Origin: Elusimicrobiota bacterium | GTDB lineage: Bacteria; Elusimicrobiota; Elusimicrobia; Elusimicrobiales; UBA9959 | NCBI GenBank assembly: GCA_018829985.1 | Contig: JAHJSU010000047.1 | Coordinates: 1-32,986, forward strand | Length of the DNA stretch: 32,986 bases | Direction of reading: 5' to 3' | Shown here: positions 1 to 8,800 of the stretch, piece by piece | Numbering within the stretch: the stretch's first letter is position 1 | Layout: each line of letters starts with the position of its first letter | Program-made: the position numbers and the translations under genes | Notes under the pieces: generated by a model | Told to the model about the DNA's origin: nothing | Seen by the model: only the letters and a program-made list of their open reading frames with translations | Databases searched by the model: none

Positions 1-2559
1 CATGTTTTGAGCGCCGGCACGGCGGAACCGGTATTCACAGCCGCCCATACTATAACCGGCTATGGTTTAGTGGTTTCAACATCCGGCAACGTCGGCATCG
101 GGACGGCGGATCCGGCGGCAAAGCTTGATGTGGCCGGGGATATTAATACCAGCACAAGTTACCAGATAAACGGCAGTACGGTGCTTGCGGTACTGCCGGG
201 AACCGGCAGTCTGGGCCTTGGTGTGAATACGGGAAGGTTTAATACGGGGAATTTCAACTCCTTTGTGGGCGGGTATGCGGGCGAATTTAACACCACAGGC
301 GGGAATAATCCTTTCATGGGCACATATGCGGGTTACAATAATACCACTGGTGCGAACAACTCCTTTGTGGGCGCTGGGGCGGCTTACTTGAACACCACGG
401 GGGGAAATAACTCCTTTGTGGGCTCTTATGCGGGCTATAATAATCAAACAGGTTCGGCCAATGCCATATTCGGCAATGAGGCGGGTTTTGGCCTGGCTAA
501 CAAATCTTTCTCAAGCTCGACGATTATGGGCTCTCGCGCGGGTTATGCCTTGGAAACCGGCAGCGATAATATCCTGCTCGGTTTCCAGGCAGGGGATAGT
601 TTGACTACAGGGTCAAGGAACATAATCATCGGTTATGACCAGGATGCCCCGGAGGCGATAACACTATATCACCTCAACATCGGCGGGGTGCTGTTCGGCG
701 ACCTGGCGGCCAGAACAATCGGCATCTCCACCCGCACTCCGCAGGCGGCTTTGGACATCGTGTCCACCGGCGCTACTATTAACGATTACGCCCAGATCTG
801 GCGCGACTCTGCCGGTTTTACGGTGGCTTCAATGACCGCCACCGGCAGGCTTTACGGCGACGGTTCCGGGCTGACCGGCGTAATCGCATCCGACTCTTCA
901 AAGCTGCCGCTTTCCGGCGGCGTTCTGACCGGTTCCCTTGAGGTGGGGAGCAACTCCACCATGACAGTTACCGGCAACGCCTTCTCGGTTGGAGCCTCCA
1001 CCTTTGTGGTAACGCAAGGGCGCGTGGGAATAAACTGGATGACCCCGGACTATCCCCTGTACGTTAACGCTTCCGCGGGGGAAGCATATATTGCCCAATT
1101 AGGACTGAATGGTATTGTCATTTCCTCGGGCGGCGCCATACAAACCACCGGGCTCGGGCACGGCATGGTAATCGGCAACGCCCGTGGTACAGGCGCGGTG
1201 GACTTGCAGACTATGCGGAACGATCCCATAAACGTAGCTTCCGGGGATTATTCCGTAATAGGCGGGGGTATAAGCAACAGCGCGAGCGGCCTGTATTCAG
1301 TCGCGCCCGGCGGCATATCTAATACTGCCTCAGGCGATTACTCATTTGCCGCGGGCAACACTTCTTTTTCCGCCATGCCCGGCGCGTTCACCTGGGCGGA
1401 CTCGGAAGGCGCGCCGCTGTTAAACAGCATCACCGACCAGGTAATGTTTAAGGCCCGCGGCGGATTCTGGGTCTCCACCAGCACGGTTTACAGTAACCCC
1501 GGATTGTTCGTTGACCCCCAGAACAGAGTGGGTATCGGCACGGCGGCGCCGGGAGCGAAGCTTGATGTGACCGGGGATATTAATACCAGCACGAGATACC
1601 AGATAGCCGGTTCAACTGTGCTTGCGGTATTGCCGGGGATTGGAAGCCTTGGAGTTGGTGTTGACGCCGGCAGGATGAATACGGGGAGTTATAATTCTTT
1701 TATGGGCTACCAGGCGGGCTATTTCAACACCACGGGAGGGTACAACTCCTTTGTGGGCTCTCTGGCGGGCTATTCCAACACCACGGGATGGAACAACTCC
1801 TTTTTGGGTAATCAGGCGGGCTATCGCAACACCACGGGATGGAACAACTCCTTTGTGGGCTATGATGCGGGCGTTTATAATCAAACAGGTTCCGCTAATT
1901 CTGTATTCGGCTATGCTGCGGGCGGTTTCGGTGCGGCGGCGGTTAATTCCTTCTCAAGCTCAACCATTATGGGTTCCGAGGCCGGATATATGCTTACTAC
2001 CGGCTCTGCCGACAATATCTTCCTGGGCTGGCGGGCGGGGTACAGCGTGACAAGCGGTACCGGCAATATAATAATCGGCTACAACAAGGACGCGCCGACT
2101 CCGACCACTAATAATTTCCTTAACATCGGCGGCGTAATTTACGGCGACTTGTCAACCGGCTATGTCGGCATCGGGACGGCGGCGCCGTCGGCCATGCTGG
2201 ACGTCAATGGGACGGTGAAACTGAGCCGGTATCTGGTTGAGAGCAGGGACGGCGGAGGGAACCTGACCACCTCCGATTTCGGCAAAACCCTTACGGTAAA
2301 CAGCGGCGTGGCGGAGACCTTGTTTCTGCCGGCCGTAGCCGCAACCGATATAGGCGCGCAGTTCACCATAGTCAAACTGGGAACCGGACAGGTGACCATA
2401 ATAGCGGCGGCCGGAACTTATATAGCCGACTCCGGCGTCGGCGGGACTATTTACAATGATTCAACCCTGGAATCTTACGCCTGTATAACCTTGCGGCTGG
2501 CCTCCGCCACAAAGTGGGTGATAACAGGGGGGGACGGGAACTGGATGACTACCAATTAA
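1..2559 (+). CDS. Repetitive fibre-like surface protein (VGIGT/YadA-head-like repeats), 5' partial
   Basis: The frame is open from the first base, so the gene begins outside the window; the TTG at 7 is probably not its start. Three VGIGT-x(3)-P-x(3)-LDV motifs are encoded at about 91, 1528 and 2164. These are typical of tail-fibre-like and adhesin-like secreted proteins. Two long homologous modules (91-717 and 1528-2163) each contain 17-residue repeats of the form NTTGxNNSFVGxxAGYx. Between them lie ASGDYSxxxGG repeats like those of trimeric-autotransporter heads (about 1237-1370). The C-terminal 110 residues form a Gly/Ala/Thr-rich beta-type domain. There is no S74 chaperone and no YadA anchor, so I cannot name the attachment mode. 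The DUF1566 gene follows after 13 bp, suggesting co-transcription. Surface role is inferred from repeat type. Confidence 0.8.
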   Translation, partial: HVLSAGTAEPVFTAAHTITGYGLVVSTSGNVGIGTADPAAKLDVAGDINTSTSYQINGSTVLAVLPGTGSLGLGVNTGRFNTGNFNSFVGGYAGEFNTTGGNNPFMGTYAGYNNTTGANNSFVGAGAAYLNTTGGNNSFVGSYAGYNNQTGSANAIFGNEAGFGLANKSFSSSTIMGSRAGYALETGSDNILLGFQAGDSLTTGSRNIIIGYDQDAPEAITLYHLNIGGVLFGDLAARTIGISTRTPQAALDIVSTGATINDYAQIWRDSAGFTVASMTATGRLYGDGSGLTGVIASDSSKLPLSGGVLTGSLEVGSNSTMTVTGNAFSVGASTFVVTQGRVGINWMTPDYPLYVNASAGEAYIAQLGLNGIVISSGGAIQTTGLGHGMVIGNARGTGAVDLQTMRNDPINVASGDYSVIGGGISNSASGLYSVAPGGISNTASGDYSFAAGNTSFSAMPGAFTWADSEGAPLLNSITDQVMFKARGGFWVSTSTVYSNPGLFVDPQNRVGIGTAAPGAKLDVTGDINTSTRYQIAGSTVLAVLPGIGSLGVGVDAGRMNTGSYNSFMGYQAGYFNTTGGYNSFVGSLAGYSNTTGWNNSFLGNQAGYRNTTGWNNSFVGYDAGVYNQTGSANSVFGYAAGGFGAAAVNSFSSSTIMGSEAGYMLTTGSADNIFLGWRAGYSVTSGTGNIIIGYNKDAPTPTTNNFLNIGGVIYGDLSTGYVGIGTAAPSAMLDVNGTVKLSRYLVESRDGGGNLTTSDFGKTLTVNSGVAETLFLPAVAATDIGAQFTIVKLGTGQVTIIAAAGTYIADSGVGGTIYNDSTLESYACITLRLASATKWVITGGDGNWMTTN
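91..717 (+). repeat. Module 1 of an internal gene duplication
   Basis: Runs from the first VGIGT motif to the degenerate IGIST motif. It contains four 51-bp sub-repeats encoding NTTG-NNSFVG-AGY blocks and the marker words INTSTSYQI and SSSTIMGS, both of which recur in module 2. Confidence 0.75.
1528..2163 (+). repeat. Module 2 of an internal gene duplication
   Basis: Same order of words as module 1 (VGIGT, GDINTST, STVLAVLPG, NTTG repeats, NQTGSAN, SSSTIMGS, NIIIGY, LNIGG). It is 636 bp against 627 bp. Nucleotide words such as the AACACCACGGGATGGAACAA type are nearly identical between neighbouring 51-bp repeats, so recent unequal exchange is plausible. Confidence 0.75.
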
Positions 2560-2572
2560 GGATGGTCTGACA

Positions 2573-3202
2573 ATGGCAAAAATAAATAAAACCGCGATAC
2601 TTTCAGTGATTCTGCTGGCCGGTGCCGCGGGATTTTCCCGGGGGGCCGATGTTTCCATGCACGCTCTTGGAAGAAAGAGCGGCCTGCCCGACACCGGGCA
2701 GACGCTCTGCTACGACGGAACCGGGATAGTAATAGTCTGCCCCGCTTCCGGTGGAGCCCTTGCCCAGGACGGGTCATATACGTCAAATGCCTCTTCGCCC
2801 AGCTATACGCTCAACGGCATATCTCCCAACCAGACCACAACCGACAACAGAACAGGACTTATGTGGGCGACTGACGGCCTCGGCGCGGGGTGTATGAATG
2901 GAGGTGTTGATGTTTCCACAATGGCCCTGGCATACTGCGAAGGCTTGACTTTTGCCGGTTACACGGATTGGCGTCTGCCCAATGTAAGGGAACTTATGAG
3001 CATAGTGGATTACGGGATCTCCAATCCGGCCATAAATGCGACATATTTCCCGAATACACAGACCGCAAATTATTACTGGTCGTCCACCACCGCTTTGTCG
3101 GATACCAGCTATGCGTGGGGCGTGTACTTCAATTATGGCGGCATATACAGCAACGGTAAGAACGTCAACAACTCCGTCCGTTGCGTCCGCGCAGGCCCGT
3201 GA
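2573..3202 (+). CDS. Secreted DUF1566 (Lcl C-terminal-like) protein
   Basis: A 209-residue protein with a signal peptide (residues 1-25, cleavage near SRGAD). The C-terminal half (about 85-207) shows the DUF1566 signature: TGLMWA, YCEGLTFAGYTDWRLPNVRELMSI, YYWSST and a final NSVRCVR. DUF1566 is a small C-type-lectin-like secreted fold often found in envelope or fibre-associated proteins; its ligand is unknown. The ATG at 2573 follows AAGGA by about ten bases and lies 13 bp after the upstream fibre gene, so the two are probably one transcript. Function beyond export is not deducible. Confidence 0.8.
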   Translation: MAKINKTAILSVILLAGAAGFSRGADVSMHALGRKSGLPDTGQTLCYDGTGIVIVCPASGGALAQDGSYTSNASSPSYTLNGISPNQTTTDNRTGLMWATDGLGAGCMNGGVDVSTMALAYCEGLTFAGYTDWRLPNVRELMSIVDYGISNPAINATYFPNTQTANYYWSSTTALSDTSYAWGVYFNYGGIYSNGKNVNNSVRCVRAGP

Positions 3203-3339
3203 GAGGGGGGAAAAGGTACTGCTGCCTTTTGCCCTTGACGCGGCGGATTAGAAGGCGGAGTCGGGCGTAAGTCATCGGTTATCAGTAACCAGGAAACGGT
3301 GGAGAGGCTGGATTCATTAGTGACAATTATGGCATCGGT
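3203..3339. other. Intergenic DNA with CAGTAACC-type words
   Basis: Short spacer. At about 3273-3292 it holds the words CGGTTATCAG and TAACCAGG, which match the longer array at 5590-5715. No convincing gene seen. Confidence 0.5.
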
Positions 3340-3367
3340 TTGTTGTAATTATACTTTTTGGTATAAT
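3340..3367 (+). promoter_or_regulatory. Putative sigma-70 promoter for the AAA ATPase
   Basis: TTGTTG at 3340-3345, a 16-bp spacer and a perfect TATAAT at 3362-3367. The next gene starts at 3408 behind a strong GGGGAGG ribosome-binding site. Confidence 0.6.
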
Positions 3368-3407
3368 ACCATAAAGTATAAATTGGTCCGGGCGGGGAGG
3401 TTCAGGC

Positions 3408-4547
3408 ATGCTTAACCCTTTCTATTACGGACAAGTAGCTATAGGCGCTGATTTTACCGACAGGACAACGGAGCTTAAGGAGCTTGTGGGCGAACTTGAC
3501 AGCGGCGCAAGGGTGTTTCTTATATCTCCAAGACGGTATGGCAAAACTTCGCTGGCGTTTAACGCGCTGGCCGCGCTTAAAGAGCGCGGCATTATAACCG
3601 CTTATATGGATATGTATGATGTTTCCACTGTTGAGCAGTTCGCGGCGCACTACGCCAGAGCCATCGCCAGGGCGGCGGAGACAAAAACCGAAAGCATCGT
3701 CGGTTTTATCAGGGAGGTTATCCCCTCGCTGCGGCCGAACATCACGATAAGCGCCGAAGGAGAAATATCGGTGGGCATAGAAGCGGCTCCTAAGAAGCCG
3801 GAGCTTTCCCTTCTTATCAAGGAGCTCCTGGAAATTCCGCAAAAAACCGCTGAGAGGAAAAAAAAGAAATTTGCCGTGTTCTTTGATGAATTTCAGGAAA
3901 TAAGGAACGTGGGAGGGGAAGCCCTTGAAAAGGCTATGAGATCCGTTTTCCAGCGCCAGAAAGACGTAGGCTACCTGTTTGCCGGCTCAAAGCAGCATAT
4001 CATGTCCGATATGGTCTTAAATAAAAACAAGCCTTTTTATAAAATGGGAAAAGTTCTTTTCCTGGGCAAAATCCCGTCGGGCGAACTCAGTTCTTTCATT
4101 TCCGGCAAGTTCGGGGCTTCGGGTAAAACCATGGACGCCGGAACAGAGGACGAGATAATAAAGGTTTCGCGGGCGATTCCGTATTATACGCTTCATTTAT
4201 GCCACGAAATCTGGAACGGCTGCGCGGACAAGAAAAGCGTGCCGCGCTCCGCCGTTGCCGAAGCTGTTGACAGGCTTGTGCAGGGGCTGTCTCCGATGTT
4301 TATTTCAATGTGGGATTCGCTGGCGCTTTCACAGCGGAAACTGCTGCAGGCGATGGCCGCGTCCGGCGCAACCGACTTGTTCTCAATGGGGTTTATCAAT
4401 TCCTACCGCCTGGGGTCGGCATCCTCCGTGCAGAAATCGGAGGCTCTTTTGACGGCTAAAGGCCTGCTTGAGAAGGAAGACGGTGTTATGATGTTTTCGG
4501 ATATCTGGTTCCGCGAGTGGATTAAAAAGAAGTATTTGGGAAGATAA
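3408..4547 (+). CDS. AAA-type ATP-binding protein (archaeal-ATPase-like family)
   Basis: A 379-residue cytoplasmic P-loop ATPase. Walker A is SPRRYGKTS (residues 40-48), Walker B is FAVFFDEFQ (155-163) and a sensor-like LFAGSK lies at 190-195. The C-terminal part (about 270-375) looks like a winged-helix region. This architecture matches the pfam01637/COG1672-type ATPases, common accessory genes of unknown role, some near mobile or defence loci. It has its own promoter and a strong RBS (GGGGAGG, 3395-3401). A MITE has inserted exactly at its 3' end: the duplicated target AAGATAAT contains the stop codon, so the protein is intact. No operon partner is obvious. Confidence 0.8.
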   Translation: MLNPFYYGQVAIGADFTDRTTELKELVGELDSGARVFLISPRRYGKTSLAFNALAALKERGIITAYMDMYDVSTVEQFAAHYARAIARAAETKTESIVGFIREVIPSLRPNITISAEGEISVGIEAAPKKPELSLLIKELLEIPQKTAERKKKKFAVFFDEFQEIRNVGGEALEKAMRSVFQRQKDVGYLFAGSKQHIMSDMVLNKNKPFYKMGKVLFLGKIPSGELSSFISGKFGASGKTMDAGTEDEIIKVSRAIPYYTLHLCHEIWNGCADKKSVPRSAVAEAVDRLVQGLSPMFISMWDSLALSQRKLLQAMAASGATDLFSMGFINSYRLGSASSVQKSEALLTAKGLLEKEDGVMMFSDIWFREWIKKKYLGR

Positions 4548-4548
4548 T

Positions 4549-4661
4549 GTAACTATTCAGGTCTGTCGTCGTAGTGGCAGAGTTTACTCTGCCCAAAAAG
4601 GCAAAGCAAGCTTTGCTACTACAAAAAATACGTTAAAAATACGGAGAACCTGAGTAGTTAC
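4549..4661. mobile_element. E1: 113-bp IS66-type MITE with 8-bp target duplication
   Basis: The ends are GTAACTATTCAGGT and ACCTGAGTAGTTAC (inverted). AAGATAAT occurs immediately on both sides (4541-4548 and 4662-4669), a perfect 8-bp duplication. The interior has hairpin words GTAGTGGCAGAGTTTACTCTGCC-like and GGCAAAGCAAGCTTTGC-like. A reverse-complement copy about 97% identical lies at 12594-12710. IS66 elements are known for GTAA termini and 8-bp duplications. There is no coding capacity. Confidence 0.85.
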
Positions 4662-4669
4662 AAGATAAT

Positions 4670-4922
4670 AAGGAACAATGGAAAATAGACAGTGCCCTAT
4701 TTTATTGACAAACAGTCAGGGTTGACGGGGATTTATTTTTTTGTTTCCAGGAGGGTTATGCGGGTTTCGTGGGCGGCGAGCTAAAATGGGGCCAGGTCTT
4801 TACTTTTGACAGGGGTGGTAAGGAGGTAAGGAAGATTTTATTCTGAATGTGGGGGGGAAATATCCTTCCCTGCGAAGTTAAGGGAAAGTGGCAGCGAAGA
4901 AGTTGTTTGGAGCGGTAAAATT
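4670..4922. other. Intergenic remnant with a REP-like word
   Basis: No gene seen. The stretch 4783-4812 (AATGGGGCCAGGTCT followed by TTACTTTTGACAG) resembles REP-type sequences found beside Y1/RAYT transposases in many environmental genomes. That match is from memory and is tentative. The next gene's ATG at 4923 has only a weak upstream GGAGCGG. Confidence 0.35.
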
Positions 4923-5423
4923 ATGGAGAAAACATTGGCGGTAATAAATTACCTGAAGGAACAAGGCATAATACGCGATTTTGCCGTATGCAGGGGAATG
5001 GCGGCCATGTTTTACATGGAGCCGGTGCTTACGTACGATTTGGATGTCTTTTGCGTTTTTGGGGAGGAACCAAAAAGGCTTGATATATTGTCGCCGCTTT
5101 ATAAATGGGCGAACCGCGCCGGCTATAAAACATTCAAGGAACATTTAATGATAGAAGGTCTGCCGGTGCAATTTATTCCGGTTTACAACGATTTGATAAG
5201 AGAATCGGTTGAAACCGCTGTTAAAAAAAAAGTCGGCCTGGTGAAAACACGGGTTGTGGCGCCGGAGTATCTGGTCGCTATTATGCTGCAAACCTACAGG
5301 AAAAAGGACCTGATAAATGCGGGGAAAATGATGAATGAGGCAAAGCTCAATACGCGGTTATTGTCGGGAATTCTCAAAAAACACGGATTGCAGGCAAAAT
5401 TTAACGCTATTAGGGGCTTATGA
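4923..5423 (+). CDS. Nucleotidyltransferase-fold protein
   Basis: 166 residues. The N-terminal half contains a conserved fold core (YDLDVFCVF, residues 38-46) like DUF6036/AbiEii-type nucleotidyltransferases. There the DxD-type acidic pair binds metal, and an upstream CRGMAA stretch (about 23-28) replaces the usual Gly-Gly/Ser motif. The overlapping downstream small gene (ATGA overlap at 5420) gives the look of a toxin-antitoxin or defence pair, but the polarity and activity are inference. No signal peptide; cytoplasmic. It could instead be a solitary housekeeping-type nucleotidyltransferase relative. Confidence 0.65.
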   Translation: MEKTLAVINYLKEQGIIRDFAVCRGMAAMFYMEPVLTYDLDVFCVFGEEPKRLDILSPLYKWANRAGYKTFKEHLMIEGLPVQFIPVYNDLIRESVETAVKKKVGLVKTRVVAPEYLVAIMLQTYRKKDLINAGKMMNEAKLNTRLLSGILKKHGLQAKFNAIRGL

Positions 5424-5662
5424 AGAACGCTAATTACAGCGATATGCGGCGGATTTTTGCCGGAAAGAAGGAATTTCACAAAGCCGTCGCGAATCTGCCG
5501 ATCAAAGAAAAACTGAGGATAGTAGCGGCTTTGCAACGGATAGACTATTCCATAAAACCGGAGAAATGGAAAAGACTCATGATGTGGCCAAGTGTTAATG
5601 GCCAGGCATCAGTAACCAGTTTCCAGCGGCCCAAGTCACCAGTTGGAGAAGGTCACCAGTGA
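5420..5662 (+). CDS. Small partner protein of the nucleotidyltransferase
   Basis: 80 residues starting at an ATG that overlaps the upstream stop (ATGA), which indicates translational coupling. Residues 1-55 are a plausible helical cytoplasmic domain rich in Lys, Arg and Glu. From about residue 57 the reading frame runs into the CAGTAACC-type repeat array, so the last 20-25 residues are repeat-derived and the native C-terminus has probably been replaced. No family recognised. Context suggests it binds or regulates the nucleotidyltransferase. Confidence 0.55.
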   Translation: MKNANYSDMRRIFAGKKEFHKAVANLPIKEKLRIVAALQRIDYSIKPEKWKRLMMWPSVNGQASVTSFQRPKSPVGEGHQ

Positions 5663-5715
5663 CCAGGGCAATAGTGACCGGTAACCAGTAACCAGTGGCC
5701 AGTTATCGGTAACCA
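5590..5715. repeat. Array of degenerate CAGTAACC/CAGTGACC words
   Basis: Repeated 7-10-bp words AGTAACCAGT, GTCACCAGT, AGTGACCGGT and GGTAACCAGTGGC. Related words appear at 3273-3292. The array starts inside the upstream small gene. Confidence 0.7.
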
Positions 5716-5761
5716 GTGGCACAGAGAGGAGAAATAAACGGTAAGGTAAATTGAGAAAATC

Positions 5762-5823
5762 CGCTCGCTAACACAGCGAGCGCCCGCTGAATTAGCGGGC
5801 GAATCCCCCTTTCAAAAAGGGGG
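5762..5823. other. Three consecutive hairpins
   Basis: CGCTCGCT/AGCGAGCG (5762-5782), GCCCGCT/AGCGGGC (5782-5800) and CCCCCTTT/AAAGGGGG (5805-5823). The last could act as a terminator or processing site. There is no long T-tract. Confidence 0.6.
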
Positions 5824-5838
5824 AAAAGGGAAAACAGG

Positions 5839-5881
5839 CTTAACTTCACACTTTAGTCATTGTCTAAAGTGTAAAGTTAAG
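5839..5881. repeat. 43-bp palindrome, copy 1
   Basis: Stem arms begin with CTTAACTT and end with AAGTTAAG. A second copy lies at 10577-10619. The two differ at six positions; the change at stem positions 17/27 is compensatory (A-T versus T-A). It ends 13 bp before the ATG at 5895. Confidence 0.75.
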
Positions 5882-5894
5882 CGCGGAAATAGCT

Positions 5895-8800
5895 ATGAAA
5901 GCGAAAAAAAGCGACTTTTTACCAGGCCTCCTTGCTTCCTTGCTTCTTTCCCTCCCGCCTTTATTCGCCGCCGGGAGCAAGACCGCGGGCAATATTTCCA
6001 TTGTGGACGATATCATCGGCGCTCCGGCGGGTTCCGTGGACGCGACGGGCGGGATATATTCGGCACAGGGGTTTATCGGGGCGGTGGACAGCGGACAGCA
6101 TTCAAATTCCCCCGCGCTTATTGAAGCGGGATTTTATTCAATGCTCGTCTCTTCGCCTTCTTTCTTTGACTATAATTCGGCCTCCTCGGGCTCGGTGAAC
6201 ACCCAATGGGCGGCCGCCAATCCCGCGGGCACGCTTTACCAGTCGTTCACTTCTACGGCGAACATAGAGGCGTATTTCCAGCTTCTGGGAACCACGGAAT
6301 ATCAACAATTAGTCGGGGGACTCGCGCCGAACACCAGCTACTACAATTTTTTAATGGCGAATTACATGGAGAGCGACTACGCGCCGTATGTTTCGACCGT
6401 CGCCGTCACTTTAAGCGCGCCCCTGTCCGCCGGCGCTTTTGTGTTAAAGGACGTGGGTCCCGGCCCGGTGGAGCTGGCTTTCACGTCGGAAAACCCGGGG
6501 CCGTCCCGGCTGGCCGCATGGGCAGCGTCAGCGCAAAGCCTCCCCGCTCCAAGCTACGGGCTTGCCTCCTCCGTTTACGGCAGCTACATATATATAAGCG
6601 GGGGAAACGACGGCGTTAAATTCAGCAGCGCGGTATATTCGGCCAGCCTGAACCCGGACGGGAGCCTTGATTCCTGGGGCGCGGCCGGCTATATGCCGGC
6701 GGCAAGGTACGGCCACCGGATGTTCGCGGCCAAAGGGCGGCTTTATATCCTCGGCGGCTTTAACGCCGGAAGCGCGCAGAATACGGTATGGTCCGCACCC
6801 GTCTCTTCGTCGGGCGCGCTGGGCGCGTGGGCGCAGGAAACCAGCCTGCCGGTTACGCTTTACTTCCATGCCGCGGCCTATTACATGGACAATGTCTATG
6901 TGTCGGGCGGCTATTCCTCTTCCGTCAGCGCGGCGGTTTACAAGGCGGGCCTGGGCGAGGACGGGACTTTGGGCGCCTGGTCGCCGTCGGTAAATCCGAT
7001 GCCCGGGGTCAGATACGCCCATACCATGAACGAGTTTAACGGCATTCTGTATGCGGTCGGCGGTAATGACGGTTCGGGGCCCAAAAATAACGTATGGAGC
7101 GCCTTAATAAAGAGCGACGGCACGATAGACCCCTGGTCCGCGCAAGCGGCAATGCCTGCGGTAAGGTTCGCGCATAAGGCCGTGTTCATAGGCGATAAAC
7201 TGGTGGCGCTGGGCGGTGATAACGGGACCGGGCCTCAGAATATGGTATGGCAGGCCAGCGTTGGGGCGAACGGCGGCATTTACGCCTGGACCCCGGCCGC
7301 GCCGCTGCCGGAGCTGAGCCGGTTCCACGCCGCTGAGACGGTGGACGAAAAGATCTACATCCTGGGCGGCTATAACGGTTCCGCTGCCGTCGCAAATTTC
7401 TGCTCGGCGGCTTTTACAGGCACGCAGTACCAGGTGCAGGCTTCCACGGACGCCGGGTTCGCCTCGGTAAACGAGCAGTCCGCCTGGTCCTCCGATACTA
7501 AATGGAAATTCCGCGCGCTCGCGCCAAATACCGCTTATTATTTCAGGGCGAAGGCCAGGAACTGGTCCCTGACGGAAACGGCTTTTTCAGCGGCTATAGA
7601 CACCGTCACTTACGCCGTCCCGCCGGCCGCCGCGGCCTGGAGCGATGTTTACATCTCAAGCGGCACGGCCGACTGGCAGGCCGGGGAGAATTTGCCGGGA
7701 ACGCTTTACCAGTGCGACATTTCAAGCTATGCCGATTATACACCGGTAAGTTTTTCTTCCGCGACCTTAAACCTCTCAGCGGCTTGGAGCGGTCTTCTGC
7801 CGGGCACGACCTACTACGCGCGCGTGAAGGCCTTCAACTCCTGCGGCGTTCCCACCAGGTTTGCGGAACTGCCCTTGGCTAATACCCTTTTAGATCCGGC
7901 GCTGGACACGAGCAGCCCGACAATAACCGATAATCAGTCCGGCGACGACGTCTGGAGAAACGCCAATACCAGCGTCTACGACGTAGATTTTGCCGATACG
8001 GGCGGGGGGGAACTGCTTAATTTCCAGGTCCGGGCGGCCACGGCTCCCGGCGGAGCGGGCCTGGTCGCCGACTGGATAGATGTTTCCACCGCCCTGGCCG
8101 GGACGGCCTACTCGGACGACTGGGCCCTGCCGCAGAGCGTGTGGGACGCCCTGCAGGAAGGTCCCACTAACTTTATTTCCGTCAGGGTCTTCGACACGGT
8201 CGCCAATTCAAGCGAGGCTGTTGACGCTTTTTATGTCTTAAAGGACACCACTCTGCCTAATGTCGAGCTTGATTATACCGCGCCCGGCGACTGGGTATCC
8301 GAGGACCCGGGACCCGTTTCCACCGCCACGTTCAGCGACTATACCTCAAAGCTCGCGCAGGCGCGGTACAGCGTAAGCACCAATAAACTTTCAGGCAACG
8401 CGAACGTGATAGGCTGGACCGATATAGGCGACCCCGCCGCAAGCGCTGTGTATGCCACAACCTGGAGCTATAACTTCGGGCTGCTCGCCAACGGCGTCTC
8501 CAACTATTTCAGCCTGAAGGCCCGCGACGCGGCCGGCAACGAGAAGATACTGTACGACGCTTTTGTGATAAAGAAGAGCATGCTCGGCCCCGTGGTGATC
8601 ATCACCTCCCCGGCCGACGTTTACCTTTCCACCATTACGCTGATAGCCGGCAGCGCGATCGAGACGGCTTCGCATCCCGTAATAGGCACGGAGATATCCG
8701 TACTGGATGACGATGCAGCCCGGTACTGGAACGGCGCGGATTTTACGGCTCCGACAAGGGTGTGGCATGCGGCGTCGGGGACGCAAGCCTGGAGCCTTGC

